Origin: Clostridiales bacterium
GTDB lineage: Bacteria; Bacillota; Clostridia; Lachnospirales; Lachnospiraceae
Direction: 5' to 3'
DNA: 58,246 nt
Assembly: GCA_020859995.1 (NCBI GenBank)
Contig: JAJBVE010000114.1
Span: forward strand, 1-58,246
Positions 35,121 to 42,810 of this stretch are shown piece after piece. Positions within the stretch are counted from its first letter, which is position 1, and the number at the start of each line of letters is the position of its first letter. Below the pieces are notes generated by a model, which did not search any database, was not told where the DNA came from, and was given only the letters and a program-made list of their open reading frames with translations. A program made the translations under genes and the position numbers.

Positions 35121-36131
35121 ATGACTAAGATTGAACAGACGAAAATTCCCCGCCGGATTCTTTATAGCGGCGAGAGTATTCCTGCAATCGGTCTCGGAAC
35201 CTTTGGCTCCGATAAATACGGTGCCGAACAGATCTCCGAGGCGGTATACGGCGGAATCCGTGCAGGATACCGGCTGATCGACTGTGCCGCTGTTTATCAG
35301 AATGAGGCGCAGATCGGAGAAGTGCTGGAGCGGGCAGTCGCAGATGGTTTGGTAAAGCGGGAGGAGCTTTTCATCACCTCCAAGGTGTGGAATGACATGC
35401 ATGGAGAGGGACAGGTACTGGAATCCTGCAAAAAGAGTCTTCAAGATCTGAAGCTTTCGCAGATTGACCTGTATTTTGTACACTGGCCGTTCCCCAACTA
35501 TCATGCGCCCGGCTGCGACGGAGATTCCAGAAACCCGGATTCCCGTCCTTTTTCCGTGGAAGAGTTTATGGTCGCCTGGAGACAGTGCGAGCAGCTGGTG
35601 GAGGAAGGACTGGTGAGATACATCGGCATGTCCAACATGACAATCCCCAAGCTGGAGGCCGTGCTTCCTCTGTGCAGGATAAAGCCCGCGGCTCTCGAGA
35701 TGGAGCTGCATCCTGCTTTCCAACAGCCGGAGCTTTTTGACTATGCCGTATCTCATCAGATGGTGCCGATCGGCTTTTGCCCGCTGGGCTCGCCGTCCAG
35801 ACCGGAAAGAGACCGGACGCCGGAGGATGTAGCAGCCACGCAAATGCCGGAAGTCGTGGAAATTGCCGCGGCTCACGGAATCCATCCGGCTCTGGTGTGC
35901 TTAAAATGGGCTGTGCAGAGAGGTCAGGTGCCGATCCCGTTTTCCGTCAAGGAGCCGCAGTACACCAGCAACCTGGCCTGTGTCACCGAAGATCCCCTGA
36001 CAGACGAAGAGATGGAGAGAATCCAAAACGCAGACAGACACTGCCGGCTCGTGAAGGGTCAGGTGTTTTTATGGCCAGGCGCGAAAAGCTGGGAAGATTT
36101 ATGGGACATCAATGGGTATATAACGAAATAA
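35121..36131 (+). CDS. Aldo/keto reductase
   Basis: A 336-residue NADPH- or NADH-dependent oxidoreductase of the aldo/keto reductase barrel family. The catalytic tetrad is visible: D in YRLIDCAAVY, the Y of that motif, K in ITSKVWN, and H in YFVHWPFP. The cofactor loop is near PIPFSVKEP, which differs slightly from the usual IPKS. A loop of about 20 residues after HWPFP (CDGDSRNPDS) is longer than in typical members. With the dehydrogenase upstream it could form a sugar/polyol interconversion pair or reduce lactaldehyde. Good ribosome site (AAAGGAG) and a terminator just after the stop. Confidence 0.88.
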   Translation: MTKIEQTKIPRRILYSGESIPAIGLGTFGSDKYGAEQISEAVYGGIRAGYRLIDCAAVYQNEAQIGEVLERAVADGLVKREELFITSKVWNDMHGEGQVLESCKKSLQDLKLSQIDLYFVHWPFPNYHAPGCDGDSRNPDSRPFSVEEFMVAWRQCEQLVEEGLVRYIGMSNMTIPKLEAVLPLCRIKPAALEMELHPAFQQPELFDYAVSHQMVPIGFCPLGSPSRPERDRTPEDVAATQMPEVVEIAAAHGIHPALVCLKWAVQRGQVPIPFSVKEPQYTSNLACVTEDPLTDEEMERIQNADRHCRLVKGQVFLWPGAKSWEDLWDINGYITK

Positions 36132-36144
36132 AGGAAGTGATCGG

Positions 36145-36170
36145 ACAGGGGAGTTTTCTCCCCTGTTCTT
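36145..36170 (+). terminator. Terminator after the aldo/keto reductase
   Basis: ACAGGGGAG pairs with CTCCCCTGT around a 4-base loop, then TCTT. Confidence 0.85.
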
Positions 36171-36447
36171 CTGCGTCAGGTGCGCCGATTTTGGACGTAA
36201 CATCTCATCACACGCCGTGTAGCCATAAGAAATTCTCGGACTGCGTCAGCAATCTTTTCGGCATACCGCGCAGCGGGAAGGGGAAAAGTCTCCCTGTTCG
36301 GTTCATGCTGTTCTGTTTTTTCTATATTCTTTTTCACGTTTGCATTGACAGTATTCGCTCTCCTGCGTTAAGATAGACCGTAAAGGAGAGCAGGATCAGA
36401 CAGAAAAGCCCGGCAAGGGAGATGTCTGCCTGACCGAGAGGTGTCAT
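36171..36447. other. Intergenic region before the AraC regulator
   Basis: It contains fragments resembling the hairpin repeats (CTCGGACTGCGTCAGCAATC is close to a segment at about 56.1 kb) and an AT-rich part. A predicted promoter is TTGACA (36344-36349) with a TAAGAT-like -10 near 36369. No gene is seen. Confidence 0.4.
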
Positions 36448-37305
36448 ATGCAGGTCAAATATTCCGAGCCGTATATACATTTTTCGTTTGAAAAATGTAC
36501 CGTTGATGTGCTGAACATCATTTTTGAGCGATTCGAGCGAACGATTCCCCTGCACAGCCACGGGGATGGAAGCTATGAGATTCACTACATTCAGGAAGGA
36601 TACGGACAGCTCACTGCGGAGGATAAAAGATACGACATTACCCCCAATACGCTGTTTGTGACCGGTCCGCATGTGAGACACGCTCAGACGCCTGTTCCGC
36701 AGGATCCGATGCAGGAATACTGCATTTACCTGAGAGTGATGGGGGACACCCCCAAAAACCGGGAGAAATCTATCCTGCTGAGCCAGTTCCTGGATACGGC
36801 CTTCTGGTTTGGCCAGGATCGTCATGGGATGAGTACTCTGGTAAAACAGCTTTTTGACGAGCTGGAAAAACGCCGGATCGGCTATCGGAAGCAGATCGAG
36901 ATGCTCATTGCCCAGATGATGATCTGTATGGTGCGCAATTATGAGAGCGGCATGGGAACGGAGAAGGAAGCTGGGGATACCAGCCAGGAAGAAGGCCGGG
37001 CATTTTTGATTGAGGAGTATTTTCTCTATGAGTATCAAAAGCCGTCTCTGAAGGAACTTGCGGGAAGACTGCTTCTCTCCGAGCGGCAGACGCAGCGCCT
37101 CCTTCAGAATCTTTACGGGAAAACTTTTCTGCAGAAAAAGGTGGAGGCCAGGATGTCGGCAGCCGCTGTGCTGCTGCAGGATCCGGAAAAGTCAGTCACT
37201 GTGATTGCGGAGGAGCTGGGGTATTCCTCTCTGGAGCATTTTTCGGCGGAATTCCGCAGGTATTATGGGATGTCGCCGAGAAAATACCGGCAGGCACGGC
37301 CTTAG
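36448..37305 (+). CDS. AraC-family transcriptional regulator
   Basis: A 285-residue one-component regulator. The N-terminal cupin sensor (about 1-110) has ERTIPLHSHGDGSYEIHYI, with histidines typical of sugar-binding AraC sensors, and TLFVTGPHVRHAQ. The C-terminal double helix-turn-helix (about 190-283) has LSERQTQRLLQNLYG and LGYSSLEHFSAEFRRYYGMSP. It lies between the dehydrogenase/reductase pair and rhaB, all on the same strand, and may control either. GAGAGGTG precedes the ATG. No terminator is seen before the hairpin repeats that follow. Confidence 0.92.
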   Translation: MQVKYSEPYIHFSFEKCTVDVLNIIFERFERTIPLHSHGDGSYEIHYIQEGYGQLTAEDKRYDITPNTLFVTGPHVRHAQTPVPQDPMQEYCIYLRVMGDTPKNREKSILLSQFLDTAFWFGQDRHGMSTLVKQLFDELEKRRIGYRKQIEMLIAQMMICMVRNYESGMGTEKEAGDTSQEEGRAFLIEEYFLYEYQKPSLKELAGRLLLSERQTQRLLQNLYGKTFLQKKVEARMSAAAVLLQDPEKSVTVIAEELGYSSLEHFSAEFRRYYGMSPRKYRQARP

Positions 37306-37310
37306 AAAGG

Positions 37311-37550
37311 TGCATGGTCTGCTTTTGGCAATGCGACGTTCCACCATTCTATAAAATAGAAATACAGCCCATTGCAGATAAATCTGCATGGTCTGTATTT
37401 ATGTAATGTGACGTTCCGCCATGCATGCCCGAGAGTGCCCGCTTCGCAGTCACTCTCGGGCTGAATGGGCGGTTTCGCCGCCCATTCCATAAAATAGAAA
37501 TATAGCCCATTGCAGATAAATCTGCATGGTCTATATTTCTATTTTATGCA
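37311..37550. repeat. Tandem hairpin repeats between the AraC gene and rhaB
   Basis: The word TGCATGGTCT recurs at 37311, 37385 and 37523. A 57-bp segment (37344-37400) is repeated at 37482-37540. The second copy is part of an almost perfect palindrome: ATAAAATAGAAATATAG (37489-37505) pairs with CTATATTTCTATTTTAT (37531-37547), enclosing TGCAGA-TAAA-TCTGCA-like arms. Between the copies lie two more hairpins, CCCGAGAGTG...CACTCTCGGG and AATGGGCGG-TTTCG-CCGCCCATT. Confidence 0.8.
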
Positions 37551-37601
37551 TGGCGAAACTGGTGATGCAAATAAGGACACTTTTTCTAACAAAAGAAAGT
37601 C

Positions 37602-37630
37602 TTATCAAATGCGGCTCCTTATAGTATAAT
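37602..37630 (+). promoter_or_regulatory. Predicted promoter of rhaB
   Basis: TTATCA (37602-37607), a 17-base spacer and TATAAT (37625-37630). Confidence 0.6.
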
Positions 37631-37763
37631 GCTTGTAGCTTTAAAAGTGTGTGTTGTCTGAATGTAAGGATCTGCTCTGCGGCAGGGCGGATTTTACAGG
37701 ACGAAGCAAAAAAGGCAAAAGATTGCGTGTTTACGGCACGCGGTAAATATCAGGAGGTTTTAC

Positions 37764-39179
37764 ATGTCTGTTTATTATCTTGCAGTGGATATCGGCGCTT
37801 CCAGCGGGCGTCATATCCTCGGACACATGGAAGATGGAAAGATTCAGCTGGAGGAGATTTATCGTTTTGAGAATGGTCTTGTAAAAAAGGACGGTGAGCT
37901 TTGCTGGGAGTATGACCGCCTCTTTGGAGAGATCGTTAATGGCCTGAAGAAGTGTAAAGAGATCGGTAAGATACCGACCAGCATGGGCATTGACACCTGG
38001 GGCGTGGATTTTGTGCTGCTGGACGAAAAAGATCAGGTCATCGGCAATACGGTAGGGTACCGCGATCACCGCACGGATGGCATGGACGAAGAGGTTTACA
38101 AGATCATTTCTCTGGAAGACCTTTATGCAAGAACAGGTATCCAGAAAGCAATCTTTAATACGATCTATCAGCTGATGGCGATCAAGAAGAACCATCCGGA
38201 GCAGCTGGAACAGGCGCGCACGCTTCTGCACGTGCCGGATTATTTCCACTATCTGCTGACCGGAAATAAGACCTGTGAGTATACTGAGGCCACGACCGGG
38301 CAGCTGGTTTCTCCGGTCACGAAGGACTGGGATTATGATCTGATCGAGATGCTCGGCTATCCGAAGGAGATTTTCCAGAAGTTGATCATGCCTGGCACAG
38401 TAGTCGGGACGCTCAGCGAAAAAGTGAAAAAAGAGGTTGGATTTGACCTGACAGTTGTGGCTCCGGCGACACATGACACGGGATCTTCCGTGCTGGCAGT
38501 ACCGGCAAACGATGATGATTTTATTTATATCAGCTCCGGTACCTGGTCGCTGATGGGCATTGAGCGGCTGACTCCGGACTGCTCGAAACGAAGCTGCGAG
38601 CTGAACCTGACGAACGAGGGCGGCTACGCAGGGCGTTTCCGCTATCTGAAAAACATTATGGGACTCTGGATGATTCAGTCGGTGCGCCATGAGTATCACG
38701 ACGCTTACAGCTTTGGCCAGATCTGCGAGATGGCAGAGGAAGCAAAGGATTTCCCATCCAGAGTCGATGTAAATGACGACTGCTTCCTTTCTCCGGACAA
38801 CATGACTGAGGCGGTAAAGGACTACTGCCGTAAGAGTGGACAGGCAGTGCCGGAGACCCTTGGCGAACTGGCAACTGTGATTTACGCGAGCCTTGCGGAA
38901 TGCTACGCAAAAACCGTAAAAGAACTTGAAGAGATGGGCGGGCGTGAGTATCACCGCATCCATATCATGGGCGGCGGAAGCAACGCAGAATATCTGAACG
39001 AGCTGACAGCCAAGGCCACCGGCAAGGAGGTTCACGCCGGACCGACCGAGTCTACCGCGATTGGCAATATCCTCGCGCAGATGCTCAAGCAGGGAGAATT
39101 CAATTCGATCGAAGAGGCACGCACCTGCGTCCACGAATCGTTCGGCATCAAGGTTTATAACGAAAAGACACTGGCATAA
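37764..39179 (+). CDS. rhaB: L-rhamnulokinase, possibly also L-fuculokinase
   Basis: A 471-residue FGGY-family kinase that phosphorylates L-rhamnulose at C1. The N-terminal phosphate-binding motif is AVDIGASSGRHIL; SMGIDTWGVDFVLLD and YISSGTWSLMG are RhaB signatures, and THDTGSSVLA and HIMGGGSNAEYLN fit the ATPase core. No separate fuculokinase gene occurs near fucI, so this enzyme may serve both sugars; some bacterial kinases of this group accept both ketoses. AGGAGG precedes the ATG. It forms an operon with the isomerase 133 bases downstream. Confidence 0.93.
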   Translation: MSVYYLAVDIGASSGRHILGHMEDGKIQLEEIYRFENGLVKKDGELCWEYDRLFGEIVNGLKKCKEIGKIPTSMGIDTWGVDFVLLDEKDQVIGNTVGYRDHRTDGMDEEVYKIISLEDLYARTGIQKAIFNTIYQLMAIKKNHPEQLEQARTLLHVPDYFHYLLTGNKTCEYTEATTGQLVSPVTKDWDYDLIEMLGYPKEIFQKLIMPGTVVGTLSEKVKKEVGFDLTVVAPATHDTGSSVLAVPANDDDFIYISSGTWSLMGIERLTPDCSKRSCELNLTNEGGYAGRFRYLKNIMGLWMIQSVRHEYHDAYSFGQICEMAEEAKDFPSRVDVNDDCFLSPDNMTEAVKDYCRKSGQAVPETLGELATVIYASLAECYAKTVKELEEMGGREYHRIHIMGGGSNAEYLNELTAKATGKEVHAGPTESTAIGNILAQMLKQGEFNSIEEARTCVHESFGIKVYNEKTLA

Positions 39180-39312
39180 ATGGCGGAAAATAGAGCTGTC
39201 AGAATACAGATAATTGGCAAAAATGTATAACTGGCAGAAAAAATGAAAAAACTGACGATTATGGGATCATCAGTGGCACATCAAAAAAATTATCATAAAG
39301 GAGAGAAATCAC

Positions 39313-40731
39313 ATGCTTGTAGAGACAAAAGCAAGAGTAGGCGTATTTTCAATTGCACTGGGCGCGTATTTGCCGCAGTTCCCGCAGCTGGTGCCGGAGT
39401 TTGAGGCACAGTTCGAGGCTTTCAAAAAGACTCTGCCGGATACTGTAGAGATCATCGACGGAGGCATGGTGACCACCAAGGAGCAGTCCCAGGCAGCGGG
39501 AGAAAAGTTCCGCGCGGCGGATGTAGATCTGGTATTTTTGCAGCTGCTGACCTATGCGACCTCCTACAATATGCTTCCGGCTGTCCGGGATCTGGATGTA
39601 CCGGTTGTACTGGTAAACGTACAGAAGCTCAAAGCTCTGGATTATCAGCACACGGATATTGCTTCCTGGCTGGGCGAAGGCTATGCCTGCGGCGCAGTCG
39701 GTGAGATGGTGGCAGACCTGGAGCGCTTTGGCAAGAGACATGCCGTGATTACCGGTGTGGTAGAAGGCGGAGACGCCGGAGTACAGGCAGAGATCGAAGA
39801 CTGGTGCAAGGCAGCCCAGACCCGCCGCCGCTTCCGCGATACCAACATCGCGCAGATCGGCAGACCGTATCCGGGTATGATGGATCTCTATATCGACGAG
39901 ACCAACCTGTACAGAAGAATGAATCTGTATACCAAGCAGTTTGACTGGGAGAAAATGTGGATCATCGCGGACAACGTGACCGACGAGGACGCGATCCGCG
40001 CGAAGGCACAGGATATCCTGGATACCTTTGATATCGAGGGCGGCGGCACCATCGAGAAGGTATGGGATATGGCAAAATATGTTGTTGCGTTTGAGAAGTG
40101 GGTTGAGGATGAAAAGCTTGGCCTGATCGCTTCTCATTATGACGGACTGGCACAGGGTAAAGCAGGAGTCCTCGACAGTATGCTGATCCCGGCATTCTCC
40201 ATGCTGATCAAGCAGGGTGTGGCCTGCGCGGTAGAAGGCGACATGAAGGTCGCGATGGCCATGAGCATCCTGAAGACCATTTCCGGTACCGGTCAGCTCG
40301 CTGAGATGTATTCCATCGACTTCAACGATGATATCGCAATCATTGGCCACAGCGGATCCGGCGATGCGGACATCTCCGACAAGAAGCCTACCATGAAGAT
40401 CGTAGAAGTCTTCCACGGCAAGACCGGCGGCGGCTATCTGACTCAGTTCTATCCGTACTTAGGACCGGTGACCTACCTCGCAATCACCCAGGACGGCGAC
40501 GGACATTTCAAATTTGTCGTGGCAGAGGGAGTAAACGAGGAAGGAGAGATCCTTTCCTTCGGCGATACCAACATGAGAACCCGCTTCACCTGCGGCGCGA
40601 GAGAGTTCGTAAACCGCTGGAGCGAGTGCGGTCCGACCCATCACTTCGCGGCAGCGACCGGCAGACACATTGACACGATCCTGAAGGTTGCGAAGATCTT
40701 TAATGTGCCGGTAGATATCGTTACCAGATAA
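39313..40731 (+). CDS. L-fucose/L-arabinose isomerase-family protein, candidate L-rhamnose isomerase
   Basis: A 472-residue aldose-ketose isomerase of the fucose/arabinose isomerase fold. Motifs that align with AraA metal sites are ACAVEGDMKVAMAM (first Glu, near residue 303), the acidic NDDIAIIGHSGSGDAD segment with a His, and ECGPTHHFAAATGRH near the C-terminus. It is not a RhaA homologue, and no rhaA-type gene is present. Being right behind rhaB and, apart from the 41-44 kb island, next to rhaD, it probably isomerises L-rhamnose to L-rhamnulose, a non-orthologous replacement. L-arabinose or another aldose remains possible. AAAGGAG precedes the ATG. Confidence 0.82.
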   Translation: MLVETKARVGVFSIALGAYLPQFPQLVPEFEAQFEAFKKTLPDTVEIIDGGMVTTKEQSQAAGEKFRAADVDLVFLQLLTYATSYNMLPAVRDLDVPVVLVNVQKLKALDYQHTDIASWLGEGYACGAVGEMVADLERFGKRHAVITGVVEGGDAGVQAEIEDWCKAAQTRRRFRDTNIAQIGRPYPGMMDLYIDETNLYRRMNLYTKQFDWEKMWIIADNVTDEDAIRAKAQDILDTFDIEGGGTIEKVWDMAKYVVAFEKWVEDEKLGLIASHYDGLAQGKAGVLDSMLIPAFSMLIKQGVACAVEGDMKVAMAMSILKTISGTGQLAEMYSIDFNDDIAIIGHSGSGDADISDKKPTMKIVEVFHGKTGGGYLTQFYPYLGPVTYLAITQDGDGHFKFVVAEGVNEEGEILSFGDTNMRTRFTCGAREFVNRWSECGPTHHFAAATGRHIDTILKVAKIFNVPVDIVTR

Positions 40732-40811
40732 CGGATAGCATAGTATAAAAGCGTGTTGCTTATATATCTGCATGTTTATAGAAATTTATGAAGTACGCCT
40801 TTTAGTATCAG

Positions 40812-40845
40812 ACGGATAGGGGAGAAAGTGTCCCCTATCCGTTTT
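40812..40845 (+). terminator. Terminator of the rhaB-isomerase operon
   Basis: A perfect 12-bp stem, ACGGATAGGGGA with TCCCCTATCCGT, a 7-base loop, then TTT. Confidence 0.9.
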
Positions 40846-40935
40846 GTACGTTTGTAGTTGTTTTCATTGTGTTGTTCCAGAATGTAATATTATAATATTC
40901 AAGCAAAAACAAAGGAATGCTGTTTAAGACGCTGA

Positions 40936-41004
40936 TCAGATTAACATGGGTTCTGTTTTTTCCCCTTCATAAATAAGCGCGATTTTCTTTTTAGCAGTTT
41001 TCAT
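40936..41004 (-). pseudogene. Truncated RloB/TOPRIM-like gene, 22-codon remnant
   Basis: The ATG (41004-41002) lies inside the last codons of the AAA ATPase gene (14-base overlap, ATGAAAACTGCTAA), the arrangement expected for a coupled partner. It reads MKTAKKKIALIYEGEKTEPM, then LI and a stop. A basic start, a hydrophobic strand and EGEKTEP is how RloB-type and other TOPRIM-like partners of AAA ATPases begin; these normally run to about 200 residues. The rest of the gene is missing here, replaced by non-coding sequence up to the isomerase terminator. Confidence 0.65.
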
Positions 41005-42094
41005 GGAAAGCCCCCGCTTTGTACATCTTCTGGATATTGTGAGCTTGTCTCAGTGCCTTCGGTGTCAGGTCTGAAAAACTTTTTATTGAATTGTTTTGAA
41101 TCTCAAAATAACAGTCTGGACGCAGTAAGTCATTTGTAATCAGGTCTGTATTATGAGAAGTAACGATTACCTGGACATCTTCTTTTAATAATTTCCGAAA
41201 GATAGCTTCTGCCATTTCGTAATGATAGAATGCATCAAATTCATCAACGTACAGAAAAGACATATTTCTTATCTGACAATACCAAAGATAGAAAAATACA
41301 GCTGATCGGGTTCCGCTTGACCAGACACTTGTAAATGGGACAACTTTATTTCCATATATACAATATATATTTTTCCCTTCATCGTCTTCGTGAACCTTCA
41401 GACGATATCTGATTCCGAGATCATTTAAGAATTCCTGTAAACCATCCACCTGATCAAGCTCTGCTATAGCCTGGCAGAGAAATCCATTAGAGCTGTTTGC
41501 TCCAATATAACGGTTTCCTTCTGTACTGCTGAACCAGAGCATTTTACTTATAAAATCCCAAAACTGAAGGAAGATTTTACAATTATCATCTGCTTTATCC
41601 AGAACGGTATTAGCTTTTACATATCGAACCAGGGAAATAGAGTTATCCCATATATCCAGATTCAGGTTTTCACTTCCTTTTAAGTGTACAAAAGTATCTT
41701 CTGGTGCATTTTTAATAATTATATTGTTGTTAATTGAAAGAATTTCACGTGTTACATTGCGCGGTAACCCCTTTTCATATTGATATGTTAAAACCTGATG
41801 GTCAAACTCGAACGTATATTCAAAGTGTGCGGTGGAATTTCCGGAATATAAATTGGTATAAGGGCTATACCTGCTGGCGGCTCCAAGCTGGTCTAACAGA
41901 TGGAGCGTGAGATCCAGTATTGCGTACCCCAGATTTGTTTTTCCAGAAGCATTGATCCCGTAGATGATTGCGTCTTTTATGATACCTTGTCGAATGGCGG
42001 CCTCATTGAATTCGTAATTTTTGATATTTCCCAAATCAAGCTCAATGTCATCCAGAAAATTTTTGAAATTCCTTACTTTAAATTTTTTAAGCAT
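40991..42094 (-). CDS. AAA-family ATPase (RloC/AbiL/OLD-like ATP-binding protein)
   Basis: A 367-residue SMC-like ATPase of the type found in abortive-infection modules. It starts MLKKFKVRNFKNFLDDIELD, with Walker A YGINASGKTN near residue 45, a long middle region, an SGTRSAVFFY signature-like stretch, Walker B SFLYVDEFDAFYH, and the switch histidine in VIVTSHNTDLI. AGGAGG precedes the ATG. Its codon usage is more AT-rich than the flanking sugar genes, which suggests recent acquisition. Its partner gene downstream survives only as a 22-codon stump, so the pair is probably not functional as a two-gene system. Confidence 0.85.
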   Translation of the reverse strand: MLKKFKVRNFKNFLDDIELDLGNIKNYEFNEAAIRQGIIKDAIIYGINASGKTNLGYAILDLTLHLLDQLGAASRYSPYTNLYSGNSTAHFEYTFEFDHQVLTYQYEKGLPRNVTREILSINNNIIIKNAPEDTFVHLKGSENLNLDIWDNSISLVRYVKANTVLDKADDNCKIFLQFWDFISKMLWFSSTEGNRYIGANSSNGFLCQAIAELDQVDGLQEFLNDLGIRYRLKVHEDDEGKNIYCIYGNKVVPFTSVWSSGTRSAVFFYLWYCQIRNMSFLYVDEFDAFYHYEMAEAIFRKLLKEDVQVIVTSHNTDLITNDLLRPDCYFEIQNNSIKSFSDLTPKALRQAHNIQKMYKAGAFHENC

Positions 42095-42261
42095 TGTTGC
42101 TTCCTCCTTTCTGTGGAATTATATCATTATTATATACAGATTACAAGAGATGATGCAAAATAAATACGGCATTAATGTAAAAAAAATACAGAAACATACA
42201 TGCCACTCTTAAACTGTGCTCCTATCCCTTTTAAAAAGGATGCAAACTATGCAAAATCCGC

Positions 42262-42290
42262 TTGACAATACCTTGGGGGGTATATTATTG
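42262..42290 (+). promoter_or_regulatory. Promoter with CsoR-like operator, cassette copy 1
   Basis: TTGACA (42262-42267) is followed by ATACCTTGGGGGGTAT (42268-42283) and a TATTAT -10 (42283-42288). ATACC-G-rich-GGTAT between -35 and -10 resembles CsoR/CstR-family operators. The 15-base spacer is short, as often in tightly controlled promoters. Confidence 0.55.
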
Positions 42291-42411
42291 AAAAGGCTGC
42301 TTTGTCCAGAATCAGAGTCATGACAGATTCATTTGCGATACATTCAGTAATATTTTACTGGATAAACAAACAGAAACAGCTTTTCAGGAACAGGAAAGGG
42401 GAAAATGCACT

Positions 42412-42810
42412 ATGAGTAAAATTAAAAAGGTTTTATGTGTTTTGCTGGCTGTAACAATGTTGGCCGGTCTTACCTGCACAGCTACGGTGGCACTCGCTGA
42501 AGAAGCGGTGGAGACAGAGGCTGTGACTGAGGCAGCAGCAGATGTGACAGAAGATACAGATACGGAAACGGAATCTCCTTTTGAATGGACGCTGGATACG
42601 ACTTTAACATTCACAGATGGGATCGATACATATCAAATATATATGTATGAAACCCAGGAGCTGGTATTGTGTAAGCTGGTTGACGGTGCTATAGAGGGAA
42701 GTGTCAGGCTTCTTTCACCGGAAGATGAAGAATATGACATACTATACAAATGTATCGAAGCAATCTTTGTAACAATACCAGAGAACTTTAAGGCTAAGGG
42801 AATCTGGTAA
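42412..42810 (+). CDS. Small secreted acidic protein, cassette copy 1
   Basis: A 132-residue protein of unknown function. A signal peptide (MSKIKKVLCVLLAVTMLAG..., cleavage likely after ALA, residue 29) is followed by an acidic Glu/Thr/Ala stretch (about 30-56) and a small domain of about 75 residues with FEWTLDTTLTFTDG and one or two cysteines. It has a paralogue at 44.4 kb with nearly identical promoter, leader and signal peptide but a diverged mature domain (shared FEWT..LTFTDG). AGGAAAGGGG precedes the ATG. The last 69 bases overlap the 3' end of the Abi-like gene on the other strand. Confidence 0.8.
   Translation: MSKIKKVLCVLLAVTMLAGLTCTATVALAEEAVETEAVTEAAADVTEDTDTETESPFEWTLDTTLTFTDGIDTYQIYMYETQELVLCKLVDGAIEGSVRLLSPEDEEYDILYKCIEAIFVTIPENFKAKGIW

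Noticed and set aside
37311-37550. Possible CRISPR array because of spaced repeats
   Set aside because: Repeats are unequally spaced, palindromic over most of their length, and no cas gene or unique spacers of constant size are present.
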